Shown here in pieces: positions 1 through 11,610 of a stretch of 64,000 nt of DNA. This stretch comes from Thinopyrum elongatum (Eukaryota; Streptophyta; Magnoliopsida; Poales; Poaceae). Made by a program: the position numbers and the translations under genes. Numbering within the stretch: the stretch's first letter is position 1; each line of letters starts with the position of its first letter. The notes under the pieces were generated by a model. That model did not search any database and had not been told where the DNA came from. It saw only the letters and a program-made list of their open reading frames with translations. The stretch is from NCBI GenBank assembly GCA_011799875.1, contig CM022297.1, positions 522,687,362-522,751,361 of the forward strand, written 5' to 3'.

Positions 1-1124
1 TGTGAAACCAACAATGTACATGAAGGTCAGGTGGACGACCTCCTTAAGGAGCAGACTTGGAGCTCCTCATTGGCCGAGTGCGCCGACTCCATAACATCTG
101 GCGTCACCCTTTTACCGGTGACATCCATCAACATCCATATAACAGTCGGTACACAAGGTCAATTCTACCTTTCTTCTGCACATAGAGGAGTTTGCAAACA
201 AGTCAGTTTTATTCAAAAATCAGTAGCTCACTTATATTCTTACAACAACAGCAGGTCACTTCATTCATACAACAATAGCAACACGAAGCAATGTGGTGAC
301 AAGCATGTAAAAATAAAAATAAGAAAGATAGAGAGAGAGGGGATGACAACCTTGCTGCTCAAAGGGTGGTTCTGGTCAATGAAGCTTGCTAGTGTCGCTG
401 GCCCTGTCGAGCCCGGACGGGATAGGGAGACAGGCGACGCTGGTGTTCATGCAGCGTTGGCACCAACACAGCGGCAGCATGACGGCGTCGATGAAAGACT
501 CAGATGAGCTAGAGACGAGCCCGTGCTGTTGTTGTTCGATGCGCGTCCGCACCGGTGACTTATTCGCCGGAGATTAGCTGGATGGCCGAGATCGAGTAAC
601 TGAACCCATGGAGACAGGCGGGGCCGTCGACGTCGGCGATGGCGAGGGCAAGGATTGGATCGAGGGACTCCTCTCGATAGCGCGGCTTACGCCATCTCTT
701 TATGTGGGTGGCGCTGGTCACGTGAGCGGCGTGGGCTACTGCGTCGACACGGCGGTTTGGGCTGGATGACGAAGGGATTTTGCTCCGGAGAGAGTGCGGG
801 GCCGCAAACACCAACGAGTGCGAGGATTGGTCGAGGGATCGCTACGATGGTGGGATGGGGAGGTCGAACGAAAACAATTCCGATCATGCTTTAATAGTAG
901 AGATTTGATCCTCATTAATTAATCAAAGATTGATCATGATTTATTCCTTTCCATGTAAAAGTTACCAAATACTACCGAAAATAGATCTTATTGGCAGATA
1001 AAATCGGTTTAAATAGATCATGGGTAAAATCCGGTTTAAATGTGTTGGTGGGATAAAAAACCGATGGGGAAGAATTAACCGGAGTGAGGCGAGACTACCA
1101 GCTCAGACATTAGGAGTAGAGATG
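1..1124. repeat. Unidentified 1.1 kb block, copy 1 of 2
   Basis: This block recurs at 2269-3382 in the same orientation, at more than 95% identity by eye; differences are scattered substitutions plus an approximately 11 bp indel near 125-140. It may extend left of the window. Both copies hold similar short reading frames on both strands, for example a minus-strand frame around 560-814 beginning in a Ser/Pro-rich stretch, but none resembles a family I know and copy 2 does not preserve one long frame. The right edge, at the sequence gtagagatg, is where the two copies diverge. It could be a decayed gene piece or an unclassified repeat; I assign no function. Confidence 0.7.
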
Positions 1125-1996
1125 GTCGAAATGGTCGAGAGGTAAAGATTGATATATAAGACGATGGTATTCGGACACCGGAAGTGTTCCGGAGGGTACC
1201 AGGTACATATCGGGTCACCGGAAGTGTTCCGGAGGGTACCAGGTACATATCGGGTCACCGGAAGGGGTTCCGGGCACCCACGGCAAAAGATATGGGCCTA
1301 ATGGGCCAAGAGGGGAAACGCAACAGCCAGCAGGGGCTGCTGCGCCCCTCATATGGGCCGCACCAAAGGAGAAGGAAAGAGGGGAAGAGAGAAGGAAGGG
1401 GAGGGATTCGGCCTCCCCCTTCCTTCCCTCCTCCCTCCTCTTTCCTTCCCCCTCCGGTAAATAAGGAAGGGAGGGGCGCACCACTTGGGAAACCCCAAGT
1501 AGGATTCGGATCCTACTTGGGGCGCCCCATGGCTGCCTCTCCTCCCCTCCCACCTATATATATGTGGGGAGGGGGACGCCTAGAACACACAACATCAACT
1601 GTTAGCCGTGTGCGGCGCCCCCCTCCACAGATTACACCCTCGTTCATATTCTCGCGGTGCTTAGGCGAAGCCCTGCGCGGATCACTTCACCATCACCGTC
1701 ACCACGCCGTTGTGCTGACGAAACTCATCTACTTCCTCGACACTTTGCTGGATCAAGAGTTCGAGGGACGTCATCGAGCTGAACGTGTGAAGAACTCGGA
1801 CGTGCCGTACGTTCGGTGCTTGATCGGTCGGAACGAGAAGAAGTTCGACTACATCAACCGCGTCGTCAAACGCTTCCGCTTTCGGTCTACGAGGGTACGT
1901 AGACACACTCTTCCCCTCTCGTTGCTATGCATCTCCTAGATAGATCTTGCGTGAGCGTAGGATTTTTTTTGAAATTGCATGCTACGTTTCCCAACA
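1125..1996 (+). mobile_element. 5'-truncated copia LTR fragment (Angela type)
   Basis: The sequence matches the 3' half of the complete LTR at 58850-60617: the ggtcgagaggtaaagattga start, the CACCGG/TTCCGG-rich stretch, and the cgtttcccaaca terminus at 1996. The LTR's first ~900 bp are missing. A 40 bp segment is tandemly duplicated at 1176-1255, absent from the 58850 copy. No primer-binding site follows, so this is a remnant lying between the two copies of the 1.1 kb block. A 251-aa open frame across it is fortuitous. Confidence 0.85.
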
Positions 1997-2268
1997 GTTA
2001 AAACCAGACAGAATATTAGTTGGACATATGTTCCACCAGCAAGAAAAGTACATATAGAAGCAAGTCATATCCCGGGATCAACAACGTATGGCAGCATTTA
2101 CCACTGACCCGAAATGCAATGATGTCTCTTTTCTTTCTCTCCTACTTCAATCTCAGCGACTACATTGGAGTAAAAACCTGCCAAACAATTGTTGCATCCG
2201 AGAATTTAACACTACCACAACTACCGAATCAAATCGAACTGAACCAAATCAAACCAGTCTAGATTCTT
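1997..2268. other. Spacer between the duplicated blocks
   Basis: AT-rich 272 bp of single-copy sequence between the LTR fragment and the second block. I see no gene, RNA or repeat structure in it. Confidence 0.5.
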
Positions 2269-3382
2269 TGTGAAACCAACAATGTACATGAAGGTCAGGT
2301 GGACGACCTCCTCAAGGAGCAGACTTGGAGCTCCTCACTGGCCGAGTGCGTCGACTCCATAACATCTGGCGTCACCCTTTTACCGGTGACATCCATACAA
2401 CAGTCAGTACACAAGGTCAATTCTACCTTTCTTCTGCACATATACGAATTTGCAAACAAGTCAATTTTATTCAAAAATCAGCAGCTCACTTATATTCTTA
2501 CAACAACAGCAGGTCACTTCATTCATACAACAATAGCAACACGAAGCAATGTGGTGACAAGCATGTAAAAATAAAAATAAGAAAGATAGAGAGAGAGGGG
2601 ATGACAACCTTGCTGCTCAAAGGGTGGTTCTGGTCAACGAAGCTTGCTAGTGTCGCTGGCCCTGTCGAGCCCGGACGGGATAGGGAGACAGGCGACGCTG
2701 GTGTTCGTGCAGCGTCGGCACCAACACAGCGGCAGCATGACGGCGTCGATGAAAGACTCAGACGAGCTAGAGACGAGCCCGTGCTGTTGTTGTTCGATGC
2801 GCGTCCGCACCGGTGACATATTCGCCGGAGATTAGCTGGATGGCCGAGATCGAGTAACTGAACCCATGGAGACAGGCGGGGCCGTCGACGTCGGCGATGG
2901 CGAGGGCAAGGATTGGATCGAGGGACTCCTCTCGATAGCGCGGCTTACGCCATCTCTTTATGTGGGCGGCGCTGGTCACGTGAGCGGCGTGGGCTACTGC
3001 GTCGACACAGCGGTTCGGGCTGGACGACGGAGGGATTTTGCTCCGGAGAGAGTGCGGGGCCGCCAACACCGACGAGTGCGAGGATTGGTCGAGGGATCGC
3101 TACGATGGTGGGATGGGGAGGTCGAACGAAAACAATTCCAATCATGCTTTAATAATAGAGATTTGATCTTCAGAAATTAATCAAAGATTGATCATGATTT
3201 ATTCCTTTCCATGTAAAAGTTACCAAATACTACCGAAAATAGATCTTATTGGCAGATAAAATCGGTTTAAATAGATCGTAGGTAAAATCCGGTTTAAATG
3301 TGTTGGTGGGATAAAAAACCGATGGGGAAGAATTAACCGGAGTGAGACGAGACTACCAACTCAGACATTAGGAGTAGAGATG
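2269..3382. repeat. Unidentified 1.1 kb block, copy 2 of 2
   Basis: Second copy of 1-1124, starting at tgtgaaaccaacaatg and ending at gtagagatg. The sequence to its right (from 3383) does not match that to the right of copy 1, where the copia LTR fragment begins. Confidence 0.7.
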
Positions 3383-3845
3383 ATATGAATGAGACATATA
3401 TTACCATGGAAAAAAAGCTAAACAATTGTGCGATCTAGGCTGACTGCGCCGTACATGCAAAAAAAAAAAACTGTAGTTAGTGGCGGCGAAGCCACCCACC
3501 AGCTAGCTCGTGTGGTCAAATGGCTACACGGTTTTCAGCAAAAATAACATAAACAACAAGGAGAAGTCGCGCAAAAATAATACTGTAATTCATGTGGAAA
3601 TACGTCCATTTGACTAGGTGCGGTTCTACTTGTATATGATCAGCCATGGATCACATGCTCAACATGTAAAAAATCGGACCAGCGGCATACAAAATATTCG
3701 AATAATTCCGCGCTGAGCCATCACCCAATTGTTTTGGCGGTCGGGCCGAGCCGAGCCGAGCCGGGCGGGGCCAGGACACGGAGCGCAGCCAGCCACCAGG
3801 AGCTCGTCGTTGGCGCGGAGCCGACGACGTGGCGTCCGTCGTCCC
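3383..3845. other. Upstream region of the SNL6-like gene
   Basis: About 460 bp between the duplicated block and the TATA box, AT-rich at first and increasingly GC-rich towards the gene. It contains a poly(A) run near 3460. I identify no transposon or ORF in it. It presumably holds the proximal promoter. Confidence 0.4.
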
Positions 3846-3853
3846 CTATATAT
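3846..3853 (+). promoter_or_regulatory. Putative TATA box of the SNL6-like gene
   Basis: CTATATAT in a GC-rich context, about 120 bp upstream of the ATG at 3974. With transcription starting ~30 bp downstream, the 5' UTR would be about 95 nt. Inferred from position and sequence only. Confidence 0.6.
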
Positions 3854-3973
3854 CCACGTCGCCGCGCACGCAGCCCGCCCACCCACCCATCATTACACGA
3901 TCCATCGACCACCAGCCCGCACTCCACGCCACGGCAAGGTGACACGGAGCGGAGCAGAGCAAGAGGAGGCGCC

Positions 3974-6900
3974 ATGGGGGTGCTGCGGAGCACGCAGAGC
4001 ATGGCGGCGGAGGTGGAGGAGATGCGGGCGGCGCTGCTGCTCGGCGCCGGCGGCCCCGGCCCCGCGTGGAGGCGGAGGGGCGCGGCCGCGGCGGCCAAGC
4101 GCGGGGCCGGCGCCGAGGAGGGCGCCGCGGGGGCGCGCGCCGTGTGCGTCACGGGCGGGATCTCCTTCCTCGGCCTCGCCGTCGTCGACCGCCTCCTCCG
4201 CCACGGCTACGCCGTCCGCCTCGCCCTCGAGACCCAAGGTCCGTCCCCTCCCTCCCCTCGCTCGCTTGCTTGATTGGCCCCTGCCTCGCTGACCCTTGAC
4301 CATTTTCTCGAATTCAAAATGCGACCGTCTTCCTTCCACGGATGTGGAATTTAGGTGTTTTTTTCCCCTTTCCATTCCACGTACGGACGGACCGAGAGAG
4401 TTGGCCACCTTCCCCTGCCGTTTCGAATCGAAATTTCGTGGCGGATTCCGCAATGCGGCGTGGATTCACACGTGCGTGCCGGATTTAAATTACATGGATA
4501 CATAGAGTAGCTTGCACAGCTGCGCTACGAGTCCATTCTCCGGCACGAAAACTCTGAACAATCGGCTCCAGCTTTGCAATCTACTGTACGTCGTACTACA
4601 AGTTCCATTTCCCTTTGCGTGGGAGGTGCGAAATTCAGTCACATAATTCGGAGACGCCGGTTCAGGACCCGGCATTTGGCCAGCAAGCAGAGCGACGTCG
4701 TTACTCGGAGTGCCTAGCTGCATAGGGGCAAGACAAGATAATCTCAACCCACTTTCTTTACCAGAGACCAGACCAGGGCCCTCCCATTTTTCTGTTTAAT
4801 CGGTACGTCGTCACCGCCAGTGAACAGGGATGCGTCCGAGCATTGGCGACGTCGCTGCTAGTGATGTGTCCATGTGTTTGGTGCGTGGGTGTGTGTTTTT
4901 CTGCTAGAGACATGGACTGGTTGGTTCAAATGTTGCATCACAATCCGTCCGAAGCTCATGACCACGTCGCCTTCGGTAGTAGCTGACGTTCCACCAATGC
5001 AGTTCTTCTCGACCACAAGATTTTTTTTGCCTGCCCCTTGGAACCAAATCGGTCAGTTCAGTTCAGGGTTCACCCTCTTTGGGTGAAAGGCAAAAAGGGC
5101 CTGTTGAGTCATGCATAAGGAATGCCCCATTTTTCGCTCCTCAAGTTTCATGAGTTCCATACTTTTCCCTGATCGGTTGCGGGAAAAGCGCCGGAATACG
5201 ACGTTAAACCGCCCATTCCGTTTGCGTGGCCTAGGCCAGGCCAAGGTAAATCAGCCAACGAATGTAGCACAAGAGAACATCAATTTTCACGCTAGCATTA
5301 TTGTGTACTGATGTTAGTGAGGGCTGAGGCAGCACTTGATGTCTTCGTTTTTAGTGGTGTTCTTTACACCAGCCAACTCTACCAACTAAGGCTATTTTTT
5401 TCTTTTGAGGAAGAATCAAGGCTGTTTCACACACATCAGCACAAGAAATTCAACCGTAGTCGTTCTCTGATGGATATGATTATTTATTTGGGGCAACTAA
5501 GGTATATGTGAATTGCATTTCTGATAAGGTTCCTCTTTTGTTTAGTAGTCACTCACCGATAGGATCACCTCAGCCTACCACCTCCTTGAATGGACCATTT
5601 GGGGAATTAATATGCTACCTAAAGTTAACTGATGCGTCATTCCTTGTCCGTTAGCAGCTTGTCAGTTCTAAAAGCCATAGTTTCCTAATCAAGGAGGATA
5701 AGAAACTGTGGGCACATGTTCTCGAACATTCACCCAAATGCGTGTAACTTTTGCCCATGTTACTTGCACCTTTCTGGAACAGAAGAAGGGCAGTTGTGAA
5801 AATAATCCGTGTGACATTGTGTCTGATCCTTACTCTATGTCAGCAACAATGTGTCTGACAATGCTGCCTCTTTACAATTACTGTTGGAAGTGATTATTTT
5901 CTACAGCTTGATGCGTTACTCACTTATGAATTGTTGATACCATGCTAGCCCATTCATAGCTCACTCTTACTGCCAAGTTGAACTCCAAAACTAAGTTGTA
6001 CTTTCTCTCTTTGGCAGAGGATCTGGACAAGCTGAGGGAGATGGATTTGTTTGGTGAGAATGGCAGGGATGGGGTCTGGACTATTATGGCAAATGTCATG
6101 GACCCGGAGAGCTTGCACCGAGCTTTCGATGGCTGTGTTGGTGTCTTCCATACCTCATCACTCGTGGATCCAGGAGGCATCTCTGGCTACACGGTGAGTT
6201 ACACGACCCCTATCAACGTTCCTAAAATAGGTAGATATATGTCCCAAAAGTTCATCATGAGAGAATCATCGTGCAAAATATGTTGGATAAGCTCGTGTCT
6301 GCCTGTTTTGTTTGTTTGCGGAAGGAAGATGCTGTTATTGACAGTGTCATTGCTCCTACATCTCAACTTGTGACACAAAAACTTTTGTCTTGTCTCTTGA
6401 GGAAGGCAAAGAGGTGTACATACATTAGGAGATAGGTGGGTGTCAAGTTGGTAAGGACATACCGAATAGGTGGGTGTCAACATGATAGAGGACTGTACTA
6501 GTGCTCCAAAATGCAAAGTACCAAGGGACATCATGGCTAACAAACAACACGACAATCATATCAAATCAGTCATCTGTCGTTTACATTTCATCGGGAGTCA
6601 GTTGATATTACTTATCACAGAGAGATGAATTTTCATACCAAATACCTGCACACCTTGCAGCCAGTAGTTATGCAAGTTAGCAACAACCCCTATCTTGTAC
6701 TGTGCTGGGTTGTTCCCAGCGGTGTTATCACAATATGCAATCATAAGAGTAAGAATTCGTTAATTTTCATGGTCATTTGCAGTATGAACTATGCACGGTG
6801 CTTATCCTTCAATGAATCCTGGGAAAGGACCTTGGCCACATCATCCGTATCCTGTGCATCTACTATATAACTAAGATTGGTTGGCGTGGTGTTATCTGCT

Positions 6901-9024
6901 GCAGTAAGAACCATCCAACCATTTGCTAATCATACCTACTACAAAACCAGTGGTGGTAGGGGCCTACAGCCTACTGACTCCAAAATCCAGATATAATGAT
7001 GGAAATAGGTTGGACATAGTAGGCCAAATCAAGCCCCAAAATGGTTGCAAGTATATCTTATATTCGCATGCTCGCATGGCGTTTGACAGTGGAACTACCG
7101 AATCCACTCAGATTAGTGTTGAGGGGCCTTTTCTAGATCATGCCTGATGTTGACACCCATTGCTTCAGCAGACTCATCATAGATATGGATGTAGCTCTTG
7201 ATGTTGCTTTGTAATATGCCACAATTTGTCTGCATTGTTTATCTTGTCTTTGCATACACTTGAGAAAAGAAATGCGCGATGAAACATATTTTAGGTTTGT
7301 AGTACCATAGCATGTGATTTCCACTGGCACTTTAAATTACTTATCATGCAAAGCATCTGGCCTGGATACTTAGTCCACATGCCCTTTACCTGTACTTTTA
7401 AGAGTACAACCTATGCTTGAGTTCCTGCTGGTTTGAACGTGTAGATATGAAAGGCATCATGTCGCTCTTTCGGTTGTCGAAAGCTCATCCAGTTGAAGAG
7501 CAGTATGAAAATTTGAGCACTGCCTCTGCTTTGTCAGATGCGCGGAGTAGCTCCAGACTCCAGGTGCTTTACTTTAGCACCTTTTGGGTCAATATAGAAT
7601 AAACCGGTTAGGTAGTGGCCTGTCTTATCTTTTTTGACATTCTATGCCAGATCCATAGCACTTTCGTCTCTGAAAGTTCCAACATAGTTCTTCCAAAGTT
7701 TTTTTGTTTGAACAAGTTCTTCCAAAGTTGATTTGGCTTGGAAGTATCGGGTGAAAGTTGACTTGGCTTGGCTGTACCTCATTGACCGTCGGTGTTGATC
7801 TGGTTATACCTGCCCTTCGGTTTATTATGATGAGTTGATAACTTGTTCAAGGTCCAACAGACAGTAGTTGTAGACTTGTACTAGTCTTGTTGAATACTTC
7901 CATTTCTGTTTCTTTTAGTCTTGCTAGATTCCCAGTTTTCGTGATTCCTTTGAAAGAATCAGAAGGACCGCTGAGTCAATTTTTGTGATTGTATATAGTC
8001 CTTTAAAACCAGTTGCGTTTTTTTTTTCAAAAATGATTTTTTTTAAGAACATCTCTTATTTTTACATTACATCACTTGTGCTTTGCAGACAGATTCTTGG
8101 AATGTTGATTAGACCGGGTCTTACTCCAAATTAAGCTGGCTCGCTTAATAACTTTTGTAATGTTAATTTGAACAGAAACACATGGCGACTCTGGAAGCCA
8201 AGGCGGCAGAGCAGGTGGTGGAAGCGTGCGTGAGGACAGAGTCCGTGAGGAAGTGTGTCTTCACCTCGTCGCTGCTGGCCTGTGTGTGGAGGCAGAGCTA
8301 CCCTCACCGCCACCGGTTCCCTGCCACCATCGACGAGAGCTGCTGGAGCGACGAGACCTTCTGCCGTGAGAAGAAGGTGATGAGAGATTCTACTTAACCT
8401 ATAGACTCCATTACGTGGATCGACATATCTAATGGTGTGAAACAATTTTTCTTGTAGCTGTGGTTTGCGCTTGGCAAGACGATGGCGGAGAAGGCGGCGT
8501 GGAGGGCGGCACGAGGCCGGGACCTGAAGCTCGTGACGGTGTGCTCGGCGCTGGTGACCGGGCCGGGTTTCCGCCGGCGCAACTCCACCCCCTCCATTGC
8601 CTACCTCAAAGGTCTCTGTCTCTCTGTCTACCCAGTGTGTTTGCACCGAACCAGCATTGTCCTCAGAGCACTGACAAACTGTTTGGTTCCTTCGATGAAA
8701 ATATCAGGAGCGCACACCATGCTGGCGGAGGGCCTGCTGGCGACGGCGGACGTGGAGCGGGTGGCGGAGGCGCACGTGCGCGTGTACGAGGCGATGGGCG
8801 GCGCCACCGCCGCCGGTGGGAGGTACATCTGCTACGACCACGTGGTGCGGCGCGCCGAGGAGTTCGCGGAGCTGGAGCGGCAGCTGGGGCTCCGGCCGAG
8901 GGCGCTGCCGCCCCCGGCCGCCGCGCCGCCGTCGTTCGAGCTCTGCAACCGGAAGCTGGCGCGGCTGGTGTCCTCCCGGAGGCGGTGCACCCACGACGCC
9001 TACCTCCCCGTCGCGTACGACTGA
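3974..9024 (+). CDS. SNL6-like: Cinnamoyl-CoA reductase-like extended SDR (SNL6 type), five exons
   Basis: Exons 3974-4238, 6018-6193, 8176-8376, 8458-8611 and 8708-9024 join in frame with GT-AG borders to 370 aa, a normal length for this group. The ATG opens [17 protein letters not shown] and follows a plausible TATA box and short 5' UTR. Exon 1 holds the Rossmann glycine motif VTGGISFLG (residues ~58-66; usual form TGxxGxxG, here with Ser at the middle Gly). [10 protein letters not shown] in exon 3 carries the active-site Ser. Exon 4 has [15 protein letters not shown], where the catalytic YxxxK reads FxxxK. The family covers cinnamoyl-CoA and dihydroflavonol reductases using NADPH; rice SNL6 is a CCR-like member needed for NH1-mediated immunity. 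CCR activity is doubtful without the Tyr and the NWYCY-type signature. Introns 1 and 2 (1.8 and 2.0 kb) hold no recognisable insertion. Confidence 0.9.
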
Positions 9025-9098
9025 CCCGACCGGGAGGAGGAGTCAGTGCGTGGGAGGGAAGAAATGGCGTGCGTTGTACAGAGTTGTGCCCCAGTGAT

Positions 9099-9104
9099 AA
9101 TAAA
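9099..9104 (+). terminator. Putative polyadenylation signal
   Basis: AATAAA 75 bp after the SNL6-like stop codon. The 3' UTR probably ends before 9189, where the duplicated repeat unit starts. Confidence 0.6.
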
Positions 9105-9188
9105 GCTGAGCTAGTTTAGTAGGAGTAGATACCATTAGTCCATGCGTAATTTGCTGAGAAGATCCCGGTAGAGTAGGACGATGAAAAC

Positions 9189-9535
9189 GTAGCGCAAGGC
9201 CGTTTTGCTGGTGCCGTCATACGTATGGGGTGTCATGGTTGCCACGGGACATGCCCAAAGTTGCAACCATTTCAACGAGGTCTCGTGAGTAGGGCGATGG
9301 TCCAGGAGCCGTAAGCGTCTGAGAAGCAGAGAGCATCGACGCATAGTATCTTTCACTGGTGCACGAATGAGCTCACCATGCCCCGGGATGATTCCAGACT
9401 TCGCCAAGTGCATGCCTGAAAGTTGCTGCTATTAGCTTATGCTCCACAAGGTATTTAATCAAACTAATAGCAGCAACTTTTTAACCAGTGACTCTACAGA
9501 AACATTTTCTCCTTCCCCACAAGAGACTCTCACGC
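9189..9535. repeat. Tandem-duplication unit, copy 1, left block
   Basis: Homologous to 31129-31515, sharing ccgttttgctggtgccgtca, a stretch around tcatggttgcca and the run up to the CTCTCACGC site. Copy 2 has an extra ~27 bp after ccgtca. It is the left end of the unit (this block + LINE fragment + Harbinger piece) duplicated as 9189-31128 (with later insertions) and 31129-34055. I do not recognise a gene in it. Confidence 0.7.
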
Positions 9536-10619
9536 GAGTGATTGACAAAAAACTACCACTTTAGGGGTTTGCGTCCCACAGAACTACCACTTTAAAAAAA
9601 GTGACCGAAAACTACCAAAATTTTCTAATTTTGTCACTAAAAACTACCACTTTCAGATAATGATCAGTTTAGACGATTTAAACGTGTTTATGACAGATGG
9701 GGCCCATATGTCAGCGTCAACCTCCTCCTTCTTCCTCCTCTCTCTGTGGCATTTTCCCAAACACCTCGTGTGCACCTGCGCGCCACCTCCGCCGCCGTCC
9801 ACCGGGCTCAGCAAGGAGGGCCCGGCGTCGCGCCCCCGCGCAGCAGCTGAACTCGCCCCCGTCACCTCCTGCTGCTGGCCACTACGGCTGCTGCTGCGCT
9901 CGCCTCGCACGCCTGCGCTGGCGCCGCGCGCCCCGCCAACCTCCCGCAGCTCCCTCGCTCACCCGCGCCCCGCCGTTGGCCGCCGCGCTCCCCTGCTCCC
10001 CTTGCCGATGCGTGCTGCTGCTGCTGCTGCATCGCAGCCCGCCGCCGCGCCACCCGCGCGTGCCCCGCCGGCGACTGGCCGCACCTGCCAAGCCGCGCAG
10101 CCGCCGCCCGCCTGCGCCTGCGTCGCAGCCGTCCCGCGCCGCTCCGCCCGCGATGCTGCCTGTTGCTGCCGCTCCGGGCTGCCGCTGCTAGCCACCGCCC
10201 GACGCCGGCGCTCGCTGCCGTCGCCCCGGGCCTCCAGCGCCCCGCCGCGCGTAACAGTCGCCCGGGTTCCGGCGAGGCCGACGCAGCCGCCCCTGCCGGA
10301 CGCCGGCGTGGGGGAACTCGCGCCCGACCTCGAGCCCTTCCCGACGTAGCCGCCGCCGCCAGGTTCCCGCCGACGAGCTTCCACGCGCCGGCGCTCCTCG
10401 TCCGCCTCTCTTGTGAAGTTGACTTTGACGCCACGTCAGCGCTAACAGATAGGCCTCGCCTGTCATAAACACGTTTAAATCGTCTAAACTGGTCATTATC
10501 TGAAAGTGGTAGTTTTTAGTCATAAAATTAGAAAATTTTGGTAGTTTTCAGTCATTTTTTTAAAGTGGTAGTTTTGTGGGACGCAAACCCCTAAAGTGGT
10601 AGTTTTTTGTCAATCACTC
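9536..10619. mobile_element. Non-autonomous Mutator-like element with GC-rich cargo
   Basis: It is 1084 bp, flanked by the exact 9-bp duplication CTCTCACGC (9527-9535 and 10620-10628). Terminal inverted repeats of ~163 bp (9536-9698 and 10457-10619) start GAGTGATTGACAAAAAAC and differ at few positions. Long TIRs beginning with G and a 9-bp duplication are Mutator-superfamily features. The core (~9720-10430) is much more GC-rich than the AT-rich TIRs and has long low-complexity Ala/Pro/Arg frames on both strands, but no transposase. The other copy of the tandem duplication (near 31505-31515) lacks the insert, giving a natural empty site. The GC-rich core resembles captured gene sequence as in grass Pack-MULEs; the source is not identified. 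Confidence 0.85.
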
Positions 10620-10799
10620 CTCTCACGCGTCTAGGGTTCCCCGATTCCCGCCACCGCCGATCATCTGCCTCGTATGCTGTGGCCTTACGGCCATGAAAGC
10701 GCGGTGGATCCCGGCCCATGCTTCGTTTTTAGGGTCCTTTTGAGTTTGTTTAGGGTTTGTGTCCTGCTCAAGAAGGCGAGGCGGTGACGATGCCGTATA

Positions 10800-11195
10800 G
10801 ATGGAATAATATTCTCCCCGCCTAGCTCCCGTCCTTGCAATTAAATGGCGACAATGGATTCAAAATTTTATTTCTGGAGGTAGTGTGGCCATCAAAATTA
10901 ATGATAACGTTGGCCATTACTTCCAGGCAAAAAAGGATTACGTCAAGGTGACCCATGTCCCGAATGTTATTCAACATTGTTGCTGACATGTTAGCCATCT
11001 GGATTGACTGTGTTAAGTAGGACGATCAGATTGCAGGAGTAGTGGTACACTTTGTGGGTGGTTGCCTCTTGACTCTGCAATATTCTGACAACACAATTAT
11101 TTTTATGGAACACGACCTGGATAAGCCTCGAAACCTGAACCTCTTGCTTTCAACTTTTGATCAAATGACAGCCCTTAAGCTTTTGATCAAATGAC
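10800..11195 (+). pseudogene. LINE reverse-transcriptase fragment, copy 1
   Basis: It corresponds to 31710-32080. Translated pieces across all frames give the plant LINE RT signatures: a GGS-V-AIK-INDNVGHYFQ block, a degraded RQGDP block, then QYSDNTI-FMEHD (equivalent of QYADDTI-FMEHD) and LLLSTFDQMT. Stops and frameshifts interrupt it, and a short stretch (cttttgatcaaatgaca) is repeated near 11150-11200 where the next piece begins. It is a dead 5'- and 3'-truncated fragment. Confidence 0.75.
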
Positions 11196-11199
11196 AGTC

Positions 11200-11610
11200 G
11201 CACTCTTTCGAATCAAAATCATTATATAGACATATAAATGAGCAATATTTTCAGATTTAACATGAACTCAACTTCCATAGCAAACATAGTTCATAATACA
11301 ACAAACAAAAGTGCATCGTATCAATCAAAGTTCTAGTCCAACAAATTAAAATGCACATAAAGATAACATCCAACATAGCATATCAATTTTCATCCTCTGC
11401 ATTGTCAATTGTCACATTGTGGACATTGGCATCATCATCATCAATGGCTTCTTTGTCGACGTTTTCATGCGTTGATGCATCGATGCCGCCACCTCCATGG
11501 GAAGCACCTCCAATGCCACTCGTGTTGCCATCGAAGTCACCTTCCATGCCACTCATGTTGCCATGGAAGCCACCTCCCATCCCACTCATGTTGCCAACGG
11601 AAGCACCTCC
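11200..11610 (-). pseudogene. Harbinger ORF1-like C-terminal fragment, copy 1, left part
   Basis: The minus strand encodes a Gly/Met-rich tandem-repeat tail (units like GGASVGNMSGM) ending in an acidic DDDDANVHN-type tail, the same as 32564-32950. The frame is cut at 11610 by the Angela-type element and resumes at 30727. Its upstream LINE-to-Harbinger junction is shorter than in copy 2, so the element's left terminus is deleted here. Confidence 0.7.

Noticed and set aside
1184..1939. 251-aa open frame
   Set aside because: It lies entirely in the copia LTR fragment and is not conserved in the 58850 LTR.
3734..3973. Extended N-terminus of the SNL6-like protein
   Set aside because: The in-frame extension runs through the TATA box and has no family similarity; MGVLRST is the likely start.
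9660..10434. Open frames of 229 aa (+) and 190 aa (-) in the Mutator-like element
   Set aside because: Low-complexity Ala/Pro/Arg translations of a GC-rich stretch, open on both strands; no domain. Kept as cargo, not as genes.
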